Positions 33,749-42,620 of a DNA stretch of 64,000 nt are shown here, piece by piece (position 1 is the stretch's first letter; each line of letters starts with the position of its first letter). The DNA is taken from assembly GCA_040396955.1 (NCBI GenBank), contig JBBAWX010000016.1:3975-67974 (forward strand). The letters are read 5' to 3'. The DNA is from UBA965 sp040396955 (lineage in GTDB: Bacteria; Chloroflexota; Chloroflexia; Chloroflexales; Roseiflexaceae). The position numbers were made by a program, and so were the translations under genes. The notes below the pieces were generated by a model. It made no database searches and was not told where the DNA came from. It saw nothing but the letters and a program-made list of their open reading frames with translations.

Positions 33749-35746
33749 GTGGCACCAAAATATCAGCGCACCGATGAGATTCGTACTGTGCGGCAGCCGA
33801 GTAGTAATATTACGGTTCGGCGTGCACAGTTGCGTTGGCGCGCCCAAATCATGATGAATGCGTTGTTGTTGGTGTTGATTTTGGTGGCTGCCGGCGGCGT
33901 CTGGTTTTTGTCGATTGAGCGACGCTACAAAGAGCGCATCTACCCAAATATTTCTATTCTTGGGGTGAATGTCGGTGGGCTTGAGCCGGACGAGGCAGTC
34001 CAAGCACTCGAAGACCATTTTCGTCCATTCAAAGATGCCCCCATTGTCTTGACCTTTGAAGACCGTTCGTGGCGGGTCAGTGGCGAAGAGCTCGGCTTGA
34101 CGATGTCGTTTGCTGAGAGCGTGAACCAGGCCTATACCATTGGTCGTACCCACGACATGCTTACCAACATGCAGACCATTGTACAGACCATCCAACAGGG
34201 TGATGAAGTCGGTGTAACGGTGGTCGTGGATGAGCAAAAAACTCAGGCCAGTGTGGCTCGTTTGGCGACGGTCATCGATCAGGTCGCCACAGATCCACGT
34301 CTCATGCTGAACGGCACCTCGATGTGGGTGCAGGCCGGGAGCAAGGGACGCATGGTGTTGGTCGACGAGACGGTGGCCCGCATCCGCGAGGTGTTGCCGT
34401 TGTTGGTAAAGCAACAGCAGGTGACGGTTGCGACGCGTGAGTTGTTGCCGCGTGTCAATAATGGGGCGGTCGAAGCGGCGCGCCAACGGTTTGCTGATTT
34501 GGTCGGACAACCGCTGACGGTCGTCGTCGGTGATAAAGAATTCATCTGGGAGAGTGCAGATCTTGCGCGCATGGTTGAGTACGTGCAGGTCGCCGATGTC
34601 AGTGGTGCTGATGCATACCAGGTGTTTTTCAACCCGTACCAGCTAGAGCGGCGCATCGTTGATATTGCAGAAGAGACACAAACACCGCCGGTGTATCCAC
34701 GGGTGGCATGGAACGGTGGCAACCTGTTGGTGACCGATCCGGGCAAACCTGGTTGGAAGCTGAATCGGCACGAAGGGCGTGATGCCATCGTGGCGAGTGT
34801 TAACCGGGGAAACCGGCGGGTCGAACTAAAGCCGCGCTACGTTGCGGTGCCGGTGACACAGGCCAACGTCAACACGTTGGGAATTGTTGATTTGGTGTCT
34901 GAGGGGAAGAGTGATTTTACTGGCTCTGCGCCATACCGTGTGACCAACATTGAGGCGGGGCTTGCCTTGTTGAATGGCATTTTGATTCCTCCGGGCGAAG
35001 AGTTTTCGTTCAACGAGGCGATTGGTGACATCAACGAGGAGAACGGGTTTGTGGAAGGCTACGCCATCGTGCAAAACCGTACGCAGTTGGAGTTTGGGGG
35101 CGGGATTTGCCAGGATTCGACCACCGTGTTTCGAGCGGCGTTTTGGGCCGGATTGCCGATTACTGAGCGCTGGGGGCATTCGTTCTACATTAGTTGGTAC
35201 GACAAATATGGCCCGACTGGCATGGACTCGACGATTTTCACTGGTGGACCCGACTTGAAGTTTGTCAATGATACAGGCAATTGGTTGTTGATGCAGACCA
35301 GCTCCAACGCCAAGAGCGGTGTGGCATCGGTGCGGTTGTACGGCACGCCAACCAAGCGCAAGGTGGAGCTCATCCAGTACATCTACGAGCGCACACCGGC
35401 GCCTGCACAGCCGATTTATGTGGCTGACGACGAGCAGCCCCAGGGCACCATCAAGCACAGCGATCGCGCTCGTGATGGTCTTGCCATCGAAATCGAACGC
35501 TACATTACCGATCCGGACGGCACGGTGCGCCAACCTGATAGCTTCGTGACGCGTTTCAAACCGTGGCCCAACATCTTCGTGTTGAACCCGCAAGACATGG
35601 CAGGTGGGGCGCCGATTATCGAGATGCCACCACCGACCCCCAATTTGAACACACCCAGCTTGACGCCGGATGAGGGGGTGCGCTACGTGACCCCGGAAAA
35701 GACGGCACCGGTCGCAGAAGCCCCGCAACCGCCCGTCGTCAATTAG
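33749..35746 (+). CDS. VanW family protein with peptidoglycan-binding-like repeats
   Basis: About 665 residues. A short cytoplasmic part is followed by one TM helix (about 37-55), then two PG-binding-4-like repeats (ISILGVNVGGLEPDEAVQAL and a second unit near 230), and the VanW domain (about 375-530) with GEEFSFNEAIG, GFVEGYAIV and EFGGGICQDSTT. A Pro-rich tail ends the protein. VanW proteins occur with glycopeptide resistance and in many resistance-free genomes; the biochemical role is unknown. I choose GTG 33749 (GGAG 7 bases upstream) over GTG 33743, which is too close to that box. TATAAT at 33690-33695 is a likely -10. Confidence 0.85.
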   Translation: MAPKYQRTDEIRTVRQPSSNITVRRAQLRWRAQIMMNALLLVLILVAAGGVWFLSIERRYKERIYPNISILGVNVGGLEPDEAVQALEDHFRPFKDAPIVLTFEDRSWRVSGEELGLTMSFAESVNQAYTIGRTHDMLTNMQTIVQTIQQGDEVGVTVVVDEQKTQASVARLATVIDQVATDPRLMLNGTSMWVQAGSKGRMVLVDETVARIREVLPLLVKQQQVTVATRELLPRVNNGAVEAARQRFADLVGQPLTVVVGDKEFIWESADLARMVEYVQVADVSGADAYQVFFNPYQLERRIVDIAEETQTPPVYPRVAWNGGNLLVTDPGKPGWKLNRHEGRDAIVASVNRGNRRVELKPRYVAVPVTQANVNTLGIVDLVSEGKSDFTGSAPYRVTNIEAGLALLNGILIPPGEEFSFNEAIGDINEENGFVEGYAIVQNRTQLEFGGGICQDSTTVFRAAFWAGLPITERWGHSFYISWYDKYGPTGMDSTIFTGGPDLKFVNDTGNWLLMQTSSNAKSGVASVRLYGTPTKRKVELIQYIYERTPAPAQPIYVADDEQPQGTIKHSDRARDGLAIEIERYITDPDGTVRQPDSFVTRFKPWPNIFVLNPQDMAGGAPIIEMPPPTPNLNTPSLTPDEGVRYVTPEKTAPVAEAPQPPVVN

Positions 35747-35765
35747 GCGTGCAAGCGGCCGGTGT

Positions 35766-35804
35766 GCACCTCGACTCAGTTCTGCTGAGTCGAGGTGCTT
35801 TTTT
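35766..35804 (+). terminator. Intrinsic terminator after the VanW gene
   Basis: A 14 bp perfect stem (35766-35779/35785-35798), 5-base loop and six T residues (35799-35804). The stop codon of the convergent glycosyltransferase lies inside the stem, so the hairpin encodes its last residues. Confidence 0.92.
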
Positions 35805-36885
35805 GCATGACATCGAGATAGGCCTGAGCCACGTGTGCCCAACTCGGCAGATGAGGAATGAGTTGTGGCATGGGCGGTGTCTGGGTGTTCAGTAACGCAG
35901 ACAAGGCGTGTGCGAGATGTGCGGGTGTGCGCATATCGCAGTGGTATGTGGAGGTGGCCAACTGGGTCTGATTGGGGAATTCGTGGTGGTGGAGCACTGC
36001 GAGACCGTAGCTCAAGGCTTCGTAGACGGGGAGCCCGTGACCCTCGGCCAACGAAGGGGTGACGAAACAGTCGGCATGCTGGTAGAGGGCGTGGAGCTGT
36101 GCCTCGGTGGGGTTGGCGACCACGGTGTAGGGAGCGTCACTTCCGGCAAACCAGTGCTTTGGGTGTGGATAGCGCGGGTCAATGTGACCGGCAATGATGA
36201 GCTGGTATGACGCGGGTAGGAGCTGCTGTTGCCAGAGTTGTTGCCAGGCCGCACACAGGGTGGATAGGTTTTTGTGGGGCTGATTGGAGCTGACACACAG
36301 CACGTAGGGGGTGGCGATGCCAGTGGGCACGGGTAGCGGTGGCAGGGGCACTGGTGCGCCGTTGGGAATGACGGAGAGCTGAGGAATGCTGAATGCCTGC
36401 GTTAGTTGGTGGGCGGCGGCTCCCGAAACGGTGGTGATGCAATCGGCACGCCAGATACACCAGCGCATCAAGGCAGTAATCAACCAGCGTTTGATGGGCG
36501 GCACGTGATCGGCGTGGAGCGGGATGGCGTCGTGGATGGTGGCCAAGAGGCGGGTCGGCAGTGGTAGCCACGGGAGCCAAAAATGCGGACTGTAGTACCA
36601 ATCGGGGTGTACCTGCATCACAATGCGCCGGATGGCGATTGCCTCGAGGATTCCAAATGGGTGGGCATCGATGGAGTGGTAGTGTGTGGTGGCAGTGGCC
36701 ACTGGGGTGGCGTAGCAGGAGGCTGGTTGCCGCTGGTTGGTGATGATGTGTAATGCGGCGACGTGCGGGTGGTGTGCCCATTCGGAGAGCAGGGCGCTGA
36801 GCACGCGGCCAATGCCGGGGAAGTGTGGCGTCAAAAAGCGTGCATCGACACAGAGGATGAGTGTTGGCGGGTTAGATGTGTTCAT
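35776..36885 (-). CDS. Glycosyltransferase family 4 (operon position 9)
   Basis: 369 residues from ATG 36885, which overlaps the upstream GT2 stop by 14 bp. GT-B fold: the N-terminal half has DARFLTPHFPGIGRVL, and the C-terminal half has LCVSSNQPHKNL and VTPSLAEGHGLPVYEAL, the donor-binding E-x7-E type region. It probably adds a hexose or deoxyhexose to a lipid-linked oligosaccharide. Last gene of the polysaccharide operon. A much longer frame extends upstream but lies wholly inside the GT2 gene. Confidence 0.85.
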   Translation of the reverse strand: MNTSNPPTLILCVDARFLTPHFPGIGRVLSALLSEWAHHPHVAALHIITNQRQPASCYATPVATATTHYHSIDAHPFGILEAIAIRRIVMQVHPDWYYSPHFWLPWLPLPTRLLATIHDAIPLHADHVPPIKRWLITALMRWCIWRADCITTVSGAAAHQLTQAFSIPQLSVIPNGAPVPLPPLPVPTGIATPYVLCVSSNQPHKNLSTLCAAWQQLWQQQLLPASYQLIIAGHIDPRYPHPKHWFAGSDAPYTVVANPTEAQLHALYQHADCFVTPSLAEGHGLPVYEALSYGLAVLHHHEFPNQTQLATSTYHCDMRTPAHLAHALSALLNTQTPPMPQLIPHLPSWAHVAQAYLDVMQKSTSTQQN

Positions 36886-37747
36886 GGCGGTACCAACCAC
36901 TGACATATCCGAGGGCGCTAGCCCACGAAGCGAAGGCCTTGAGCGGGTACCAGCCGATGCGCCAGCGTCGATCGGCAAAAGAATAGGGAACAAACGCGTG
37001 TAGGGGCATGAGCAGGGTGCGTATTGATATCCAGACGAATGCGTGGAGTGGTGTCTGAAAAAAATTCCCACCGCGGGCTCGGCTTGGGTCACGGCGTACC
37101 TCTTGGGCGTGCCCGCTGCCGTAGGCGAACTGCTTGCGCCACAAGGCGGAGAGCGTTGCTGGTGCAGGATGGTAGACCCAGGTCTGCGCCACCTGGATGA
37201 TGGGCACGTGCGGGTACAAACGGTGGAGGCGCACAAAAAATTCAGTGTCAACACCGCGACGTAGTTGCTCGTCAAAACCGCCGAGTGTTTGCCAGAGCTG
37301 GCGGGGCATGCCACAACAGGTGGTGGTAATAGTGGTGTAAAAATCAGGTGCCACGGGAGGTGAGGCATGGTCTTGGGTAACGACTGGATGCTCAATGCGC
37401 GCCACTTGGTCGGCTACGTGGCGTTGGAACGGCGGGGCGTCGTGGGGTAACAGGCGGGCACTGCCGACCACTGCACCGTGATGGCGTTGACTCGCCGCGT
37501 AGAGCTGCCCAATCACGTCTGCGTGGCCGAGGACGGCGTCGTCGTCGATGAACAGGAGCCAATCGGCCTGGGTCTGGGCGGCACCGTGGTTGCGTGCTTT
37601 GCCGTTGGGCGAGACGCCATGCACCACGATGATGTCGTCGGGTTGGCAGTGTTGCATGGCAATCGAAGCGAGTAATTCCGGATTTGGCGCTGTCAGTGTG
37701 GGGATGACGACGGCGATGCGTGGATGCTGGGACTCGTAGTTGGTCAT
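36872..37747 (-). CDS. Glycosyltransferase family 2
   Basis: 291 residues with a GT-A fold. It shows AVVIPTLTAPN at the N-terminus, the metal-binding DXD-type LLFIDDDAVLG, and GGFDEQLRRGVDTEFFVR as the acceptor-side acidic motif. A C-terminal amphipathic or membrane-near stretch follows. The start overlaps the stop of the upstream GT4 by 4 bp (ATGA). Likely a rhamnosyl- or mannosyl-type transferase of the surface polysaccharide; the donor is not identifiable. Confidence 0.85.
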   Translation of the reverse strand: MTNYESQHPRIAVVIPTLTAPNPELLASIAMQHCQPDDIIVVHGVSPNGKARNHGAAQTQADWLLFIDDDAVLGHADVIGQLYAASQRHHGAVVGSARLLPHDAPPFQRHVADQVARIEHPVVTQDHASPPVAPDFYTTITTTCCGMPRQLWQTLGGFDEQLRRGVDTEFFVRLHRLYPHVPIIQVAQTWVYHPAPATLSALWRKQFAYGSGHAQEVRRDPSRARGGNFFQTPLHAFVWISIRTLLMPLHAFVPYSFADRRWRIGWYPLKAFASWASALGYVSGWYRHEHI

Positions 37748-38901
37748 GGCGATGCCTCGGTGAGGAGCTGGTGGTAGTAGGTGGTCACGCGGGCACCCAC
37801 CTGCTCCCAACGATAGGGCTGGACCGCATCCCATCCTGCGGTGACTAGTGCCGCAGCTGTGTCGGGTTGGGTGCAGATGCGCACGACGGCATCAATGAAC
37901 TGGGCTGCCGTGTCGGCTACGATCACCGCCGCTGCCTGTTCCTCTAAACCGCTGTAGCCGATAGTGGTGGTGACGACTGGGCGTTGGAAGGCCCAGGCTT
38001 CGAGGATTTTGACGCGGATGCCGGCACCCCACCAAATCGGGGTGATGGTAACTCTGGCACAGGCGTAGTAGGGCGCCACGTCGTCAACCATGCCGTGCGT
38101 GCTGATGCGTGTATCGCTGCTCTGGGGGAGGGCATCACCGACGAGGTGCAAGTGGATTCCTGGGAGTTTTTGGCAGAGATCTGGCCAACAGTGCTCAAGA
38201 AACCACCGTAGTCCATCCAAGTTGGCGGCATGGCGACCGTTGCCCACAAACAAAAGCGTGGGGGTCTCTGGAAGTGGCTGGTGCTGGCCGGGAAGGTTGA
38301 TGCCGGTGGGAATCGTGTGTGGGTGGGGTGTGCCGCCAATCTGGCGGACCGCCACCGCATCAGCACTGGCATGGGTGATAATCGCCTGGCACCGCCTGAG
38401 ATAGTGCCGCTCGTAGCTCTTGACGAGCCAGATGCCCAACGCACGTCGCAGCCAGGCGCGCCAGTGCTCGGTGTGAGACAGGCGATGCGTGAGCGCTCGA
38501 CTGTCCAGGTTGTGGAGCGTGGCGACGCAGATGGCGTTCGCAGGCACGTACGCCTGGTAGTGGAGCATGGATTCAAATTCGAGTTGTACGAGGCATGGTG
38601 TGTGGGTGGAGACGTGTTGCCTGAGAAATTGCACCAGGTGGCCCGCGTAGGTGGCGCGGGCCATGGGCGGCAACCACCAGTGCGGGCTGGGTGTCTGCGC
38701 AAACGCCAGGCAACGGATGCCGTAATCGGGTAAGTCGCCCCAGGTGGGTGGCTGGGTAGCGGGGTGCACGACGCAGAGCGTGATGCGAAAGGAGGCACTG
38801 AGCATCCGCACAAGTTGGTAGAGATGCTGGGTGCCTCCCGAACGCGGGGGGAACGGGGCAACCGGGCTGAGAATGTAGAGATGTGCTGGAGTGGTCGTCA
38901 T
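37744..38901 (-). CDS. Glycosyltransferase family 4
   Basis: 385 residues from ATG 38901. The N-terminal SPVAPFPPRSGGTQHLYQLV and the C-terminal IWWGAGIRVKILEAWAFQRP are typical of GT4 enzymes. It belongs to the group that opens with P-x-x-GG and transfers from NDP-sugars to lipid-linked glycans. It lies 13 bp after the stop of the preceding GT4 gene and overlaps the next GT2 gene by 4 bp. Confidence 0.86.
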   Translation of the reverse strand: MTTTPAHLYILSPVAPFPPRSGGTQHLYQLVRMLSASFRITLCVVHPATQPPTWGDLPDYGIRCLAFAQTPSPHWWLPPMARATYAGHLVQFLRQHVSTHTPCLVQLEFESMLHYQAYVPANAICVATLHNLDSRALTHRLSHTEHWRAWLRRALGIWLVKSYERHYLRRCQAIITHASADAVAVRQIGGTPHPHTIPTGINLPGQHQPLPETPTLLFVGNGRHAANLDGLRWFLEHCWPDLCQKLPGIHLHLVGDALPQSSDTRISTHGMVDDVAPYYACARVTITPIWWGAGIRVKILEAWAFQRPVVTTTIGYSGLEEQAAAVIVADTAAQFIDAVVRICTQPDTAAALVTAGWDAVQPYRWEQVGARVTTYYHQLLTEASP

Positions 38902-38914
38902 CGTCGGGCAACCA

Positions 38915-40060
38915 TTAGGTGCGCACCCGATAACACGCCGCTGTGTCGTGTTGCCAACGGCGGAGCTCAAATCGCTGCGACACACGGGTACGTGCATTCA
39001 ACGAGACGGTGATGCGGAGTTGGGCGTCATGCCAGATGCGCATAATGGCACTGGCGAGGGCCTGTGTATCACCGGGGCGCACCAACAAGCCACTGGCGTT
39101 GGATTCCACGATGGCACTGATGTTGGGGATGGATGTGGCGACCACCGGGCGCTCGAGTGCCATGGCAAGCAACAGGTGAAACGACATGGGCTCGCTGTAC
39201 GACGGTTGTACAAAGATGTCGACGAGCGGCATCAACAGCTGTGGTTGACTCAGGGCACCCATGAAATGAATGTTGCCCGGGTAGAGACGATGTTGTGCTT
39301 GAACCAACAATTCTTGCAATTCGGGGCCATCGCCGACGATTAAGAGTTGAGCGCTGGGAATCTGTTGCCAGATGTGGTCCATGGCGTGAATCAACACGGC
39401 GTGCCCTTTGGCATGCACCAGCGGCCCCATGGCCACAATCAACGGAGAATCGGGTGGTAGCTGAAAATCGTGGTGCTGGCGCGCTGGAATTGCATGGAGG
39501 GCATAGGTGTGGCTATCGATGCCAATGGGGATGACGCGCACTAAATCATGCCGGAGCTGATATTCATTCACAAGGATGGTTTTGGCGTGGCTGGTAAACG
39601 TGATGAATTCGTGGAGCGATTGCAAGATGCGACTACGGATGAAGGCAAACACCGGCCGAGCCCCATCAGTGGTGCTCTGTGCAAAGACATTGGCGACGGT
39701 GGCGATACGCCATGGTACTTGCGCTGCCCAGCAAGCCGTAATCAGGTCGAGACTGGTATCAATCGTATCGGCAAATAAATGGACAATAGAGGGGCGGAGT
39801 GCACGGAGCGCACTGATGAGCACGCGTACCCGCTGGAACCAGGCCATCGGCGGTATCGCCTCTATCATGAGAATGTTGACCTGAGGATGTTGGCGTTGGA
39901 TGGCAGCCAACGCCGCCTTGGGCTGATCGGCAAGATCGACAATCGTGATATCAAAAGGGAGCGTGACCATGTGGTCAACCAGCGTGGCAATGGCGTGGAT
40001 GATGTCGACTTGGCTTTGTGGGCTGATAATGTAGACTAAATGTGCCCGTGGCGATGTCAT
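38915..40060 (-). CDS. Glycosyltransferase family 4
   Basis: 381 residues from ATG 40060. The C-terminal domain shows MGPLVHAKGHAVLIHAM, LLIVGDGPELQELL, and QPSYSEPMSFHLLLAMALERPVVAT with the E-x7-E donor motif. The N-terminal acceptor domain begins LVYIISP. It is a GT-B retaining-type enzyme and probably extends the same surface glycan. Gap of 35 bp to the upstream GT2 gene. Confidence 0.87.
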   Translation of the reverse strand: MTSPRAHLVYIISPQSQVDIIHAIATLVDHMVTLPFDITIVDLADQPKAALAAIQRQHPQVNILMIEAIPPMAWFQRVRVLISALRALRPSIVHLFADTIDTSLDLITACWAAQVPWRIATVANVFAQSTTDGARPVFAFIRSRILQSLHEFITFTSHAKTILVNEYQLRHDLVRVIPIGIDSHTYALHAIPARQHHDFQLPPDSPLIVAMGPLVHAKGHAVLIHAMDHIWQQIPSAQLLIVGDGPELQELLVQAQHRLYPGNIHFMGALSQPQLLMPLVDIFVQPSYSEPMSFHLLLAMALERPVVATSIPNISAIVESNASGLLVRPGDTQALASAIMRIWHDAQLRITVSLNARTRVSQRFELRRWQHDTAACYRVRT

Positions 40061-40095
40061 TGCGTCCTCTGCTCCGTCTGGTAATCCTGTGGGTA

Positions 40096-40911
40096 TTATA
40101 GCGAGATTTGGTGGCGAAGCTGGCGACGGAGTCGCCAGGTGCTCCGCAGGTGGCGCAGGTTCCACCACCAAGCCGTCAGAATACGGCGATCGCCGGAGCG
40201 CAGCCCGTACCACAGGCTGCTGATGCACTGCCGCACCACGAAATACACGAGGGTTGACAGTGGCGCCAATTTGAGGTGCGTGTAGATGCCGTTTTGCAGG
40301 TACTGATGGCGCCACTTTGCCGATCCACCGCCACTGCCGCCGCGATGGTGGATGACCACGCTATCGCTGGCCACAACGGTGCGGTAGCCGAGCAACTGCG
40401 CTCGCCAGCATAGTTCTGTGTCTTCCCAGTACAAAAAAATACGCTCGTCAAACCCTCCGAGTCGTTGCCATACATCACGACGGGCGGCAATTACAGCCCC
40501 GGAGAGGGTGGGTCGATCGCTGATGGTGGCGTGGCGCCGAAACGTCTCAGGGATCAGTGGAGATTCAGGTGCAATGAGCGCAATCTCTGCATGGTCGGCG
40601 AGTGCCGTGATCAGGGGGGGCAACCACCCCGTGGTCACAATGACGTCGGGGTTCATGCAGACCACATAGGTGCCGTGGGCCTCTGCCACGCCACGATTAC
40701 AGGCACTCCCGTAGCCCACGTTGTGCGCTAGGGGGATCCAGCGCGCCGGGTGGGACAGTTGTGGGCGTGGGTCGCAGAGCGGTTGGTTGTCGACGAGGAG
40801 CAGTTCATAGTTGGTATCAGTCGTATGGCGGGCAAGTGCCTCCCCAAAGTCAGCCAACAGGGCCTCACTGCGATAGAGGACAACCACAATGCTGACGAGG
40901 GGTGTGCTCAT
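40096..40911 (-). CDS. Glycosyltransferase family 2, rhamnosyltransferase-like
   Basis: 271 residues. GT-A fold: VSIVVVLYRSEALL at the start, NVGYGSACNRGV, VCMNPDVIV (DXD-type metal site) and GGFDERIFLYWEDTELCWR, a pattern common in rhamnosyltransferases. Its start overlaps the upstream GT4 by 4 bp (ATGA). Confidence 0.88.
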   Translation of the reverse strand: MSTPLVSIVVVLYRSEALLADFGEALARHTTDTNYELLLVDNQPLCDPRPQLSHPARWIPLAHNVGYGSACNRGVAEAHGTYVVCMNPDVIVTTGWLPPLITALADHAEIALIAPESPLIPETFRRHATISDRPTLSGAVIAARRDVWQRLGGFDERIFLYWEDTELCWRAQLLGYRTVVASDSVVIHHRGGSGGGSAKWRHQYLQNGIYTHLKLAPLSTLVYFVVRQCISSLWYGLRSGDRRILTAWWWNLRHLRSTWRLRRQLRHQISL

Positions 40912-41972
40912 ACCGCGCTGGTATCCGTGTATAGGTCGTGGTAGAGCCGCATGAACTGTTGGGCGATCTGAGGCCAGGTGTGTTTGGCCAATGAGGCACG
41001 CGCCTGGGCGCCGATTTTTTCGGTGGCCTCATTCTGTAAGCACCGTTCAATCGCTTGAATCAACGAATTGGTGTGCTCTGCATGATAGACGAAGCCAGTG
41101 ACCCCGTCTTTGACCTGCTCGAGGAGCGGCGGCAGATTGGGGACAATGCAGGTGATTCCGGCGGCTTGCGCGGCGACCAGCATCCCCGAGGTGGTGATAT
41201 GCCGATAGGGCAAAATCAGAGCGTTGCAGGCGGCGAGATAGTGTGCGGCCTCTTGATCGGGGAGAAAGCGTGGCCGGAGTGTCACGTTGATGCGTCGTGC
41301 GGTCATTTGGTGGAGCTCCGAGAGGTAGACGCGGTCGCTGGGATGCCCAGCGACGACCATGTGCACGTGTGGCATGAGTTCCATGGCGTCGATGAGTTGC
41401 TCGATGCCCTTGTAGCGGCGGATCATCCCCAAATAGAGAAACACCGGCGTGTCGGTGTCGAACCCCAGGTGTTGGCGGGCGACACGCCGTGATGGGAGCG
41501 GCCCAAATGGTTGGGTGGCATGCCCATGCGGGATGACGGTAATGGGAGCACGTTCGCCGTAGAGCTCAATGAGGGCCCGTTTGGTGGCATGGTGGTGCAC
41601 GGTGACTGCATGACACTGTTTGAGCAGATGATGAATGGTGCGTTGTGCTAGGGCCGGGTGGTAGCACTCGTGTGGCTCGATGTTGTGGGCGGTCCAGATG
41701 ATTTTGACCCCGCGCCAGCGCAACAGCATCAACAGCATGATCCAGGCCACCATACGGAGCCAGGTGGTCAATTTGCCGGGGCGTTGGATGATGGCATCGA
41801 AAAAATGCAGGTGCAATAGGCGTGGATGCGAACGCAACAGCATGGCAAACACGCTCCGTCGCGGTGAGCGGCGGTCGATGATGAATTCTTGTGGGTCACA
41901 GGCCGCATAGAGTGCATCCAAATACGGGCTGTAGGTGAGTTGTGGGGGGAGGGGGTAGACGGTAATTGCCAT
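40908..41972 (-). CDS. Glycosyltransferase family 4
   Basis: 354 residues. TAHNIEPHE in the N-domain and YLGMIRRYKGIEQLIDAM in the C-domain are typical, with LPYRHITTSGMLVAAQAAG in place of the usual E-x7-E donor segment. This resembles GT4 enzymes that use GDP-sugars (weak inference). The N-domain contains a hydrophobic patch near 70-85 that may attach it to the membrane. It follows the uridine kinase gene by 12 bp. Confidence 0.85.
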   Translation of the reverse strand: MAITVYPLPPQLTYSPYLDALYAACDPQEFIIDRRSPRRSVFAMLLRSHPRLLHLHFFDAIIQRPGKLTTWLRMVAWIMLLMLLRWRGVKIIWTAHNIEPHECYHPALAQRTIHHLLKQCHAVTVHHHATKRALIELYGERAPITVIPHGHATQPFGPLPSRRVARQHLGFDTDTPVFLYLGMIRRYKGIEQLIDAMELMPHVHMVVAGHPSDRVYLSELHQMTARRINVTLRPRFLPDQEAAHYLAACNALILPYRHITTSGMLVAAQAAGITCIVPNLPPLLEQVKDGVTGFVYHAEHTNSLIQAIERCLQNEATEKIGAQARASLAKHTWPQIAQQFMRLYHDLYTDTSAV

Positions 41973-41984
41973 GATCCAGCTTCC

Positions 41985-42620
41985 TCATGAAGTCGGTGGT
42001 CGTCGTTTGTGCAACATATGGCGGATGTGATTGCAGATGACCTCGAGCGCCGGAGTTGCATCGTTGGCTCCCGGGATAATCATGTCGGCGTGGGCTCGTG
42101 AGGGCTCTACGAAGGCATGATGCATCGGGCGCACGGTGTCGATGTACTGCTGACACACCGATTCCACGCTTCGCCCACGCTCACGGGTATCGCGGAGAAT
42201 CCGGCGCACAATGCGCAAATCGTCGGCGGTGTCGATGAAGACACGCAAGTGCATGCGCTGACGAAGGGCAGGGTCGACTAGTATCAAAATCCCGTCGATG
42301 AGTAAAATCGGGCGTGACTCGATGCGTTGGCCGGCACCCACCCGAGTGTAGAGCGCAAAATCATAACTGGGGACGTGGATGGCTTGACCGGCGCAAAACT
42401 GGTCGAGTTGCGTAATGCACAGCGCGGTGTCGAAGGCATCAGGATGGTCGAAATTACAGGCCTGACGCTCTGCCAACGAAAGATTGCTGAGGTCGTTGTA
42501 GTAGGCGTCGTAGCTGATGCTAGCGACATATTCAGCCCCGATTTCGGCAATGATGCGCTGCGCAATGGTTGTTTTGCCAGCCCCACTACCGCCAGCAATC
42601 CCGATGACGAACGGATTCAT
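41985..42620 (-). CDS. udk: Uridine kinase
   Basis: 211 residues from ATG 42620. The P-loop GGSGAGKTT is at residues 8-16, followed by SYDAYYNDLSNL and NFDHPDAFD, the uridine-site motifs, and LIDGIL (Walker B-like). It phosphorylates uridine or cytidine with ATP or GTP. It overlaps the Wzy-like gene by 4 bp and sits inside a glycan operon, so it may supply UMP for UDP-sugar pools (inference). The homologous phosphoribulokinase lacks this length and motif set. Confidence 0.9.
   Translation of the reverse strand: MNPFVIGIAGGSGAGKTTIAQRIIAEIGAEYVASISYDAYYNDLSNLSLAERQACNFDHPDAFDTALCITQLDQFCAGQAIHVPSYDFALYTRVGAGQRIESRPILLIDGILILVDPALRQRMHLRVFIDTADDLRIVRRILRDTRERGRSVESVCQQYIDTVRPMHHAFVEPSRAHADMIIPGANDATPALEVICNHIRHMLHKRRPPTS

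Noticed and set aside
36886..37395. Long N-terminal extension of the GT4 gene ending at 35776
   Set aside because: The extra 170 codons lie inside the GT2 gene and contain no glycosyltransferase motif; the GT4 fold begins at the ATG at 36885.
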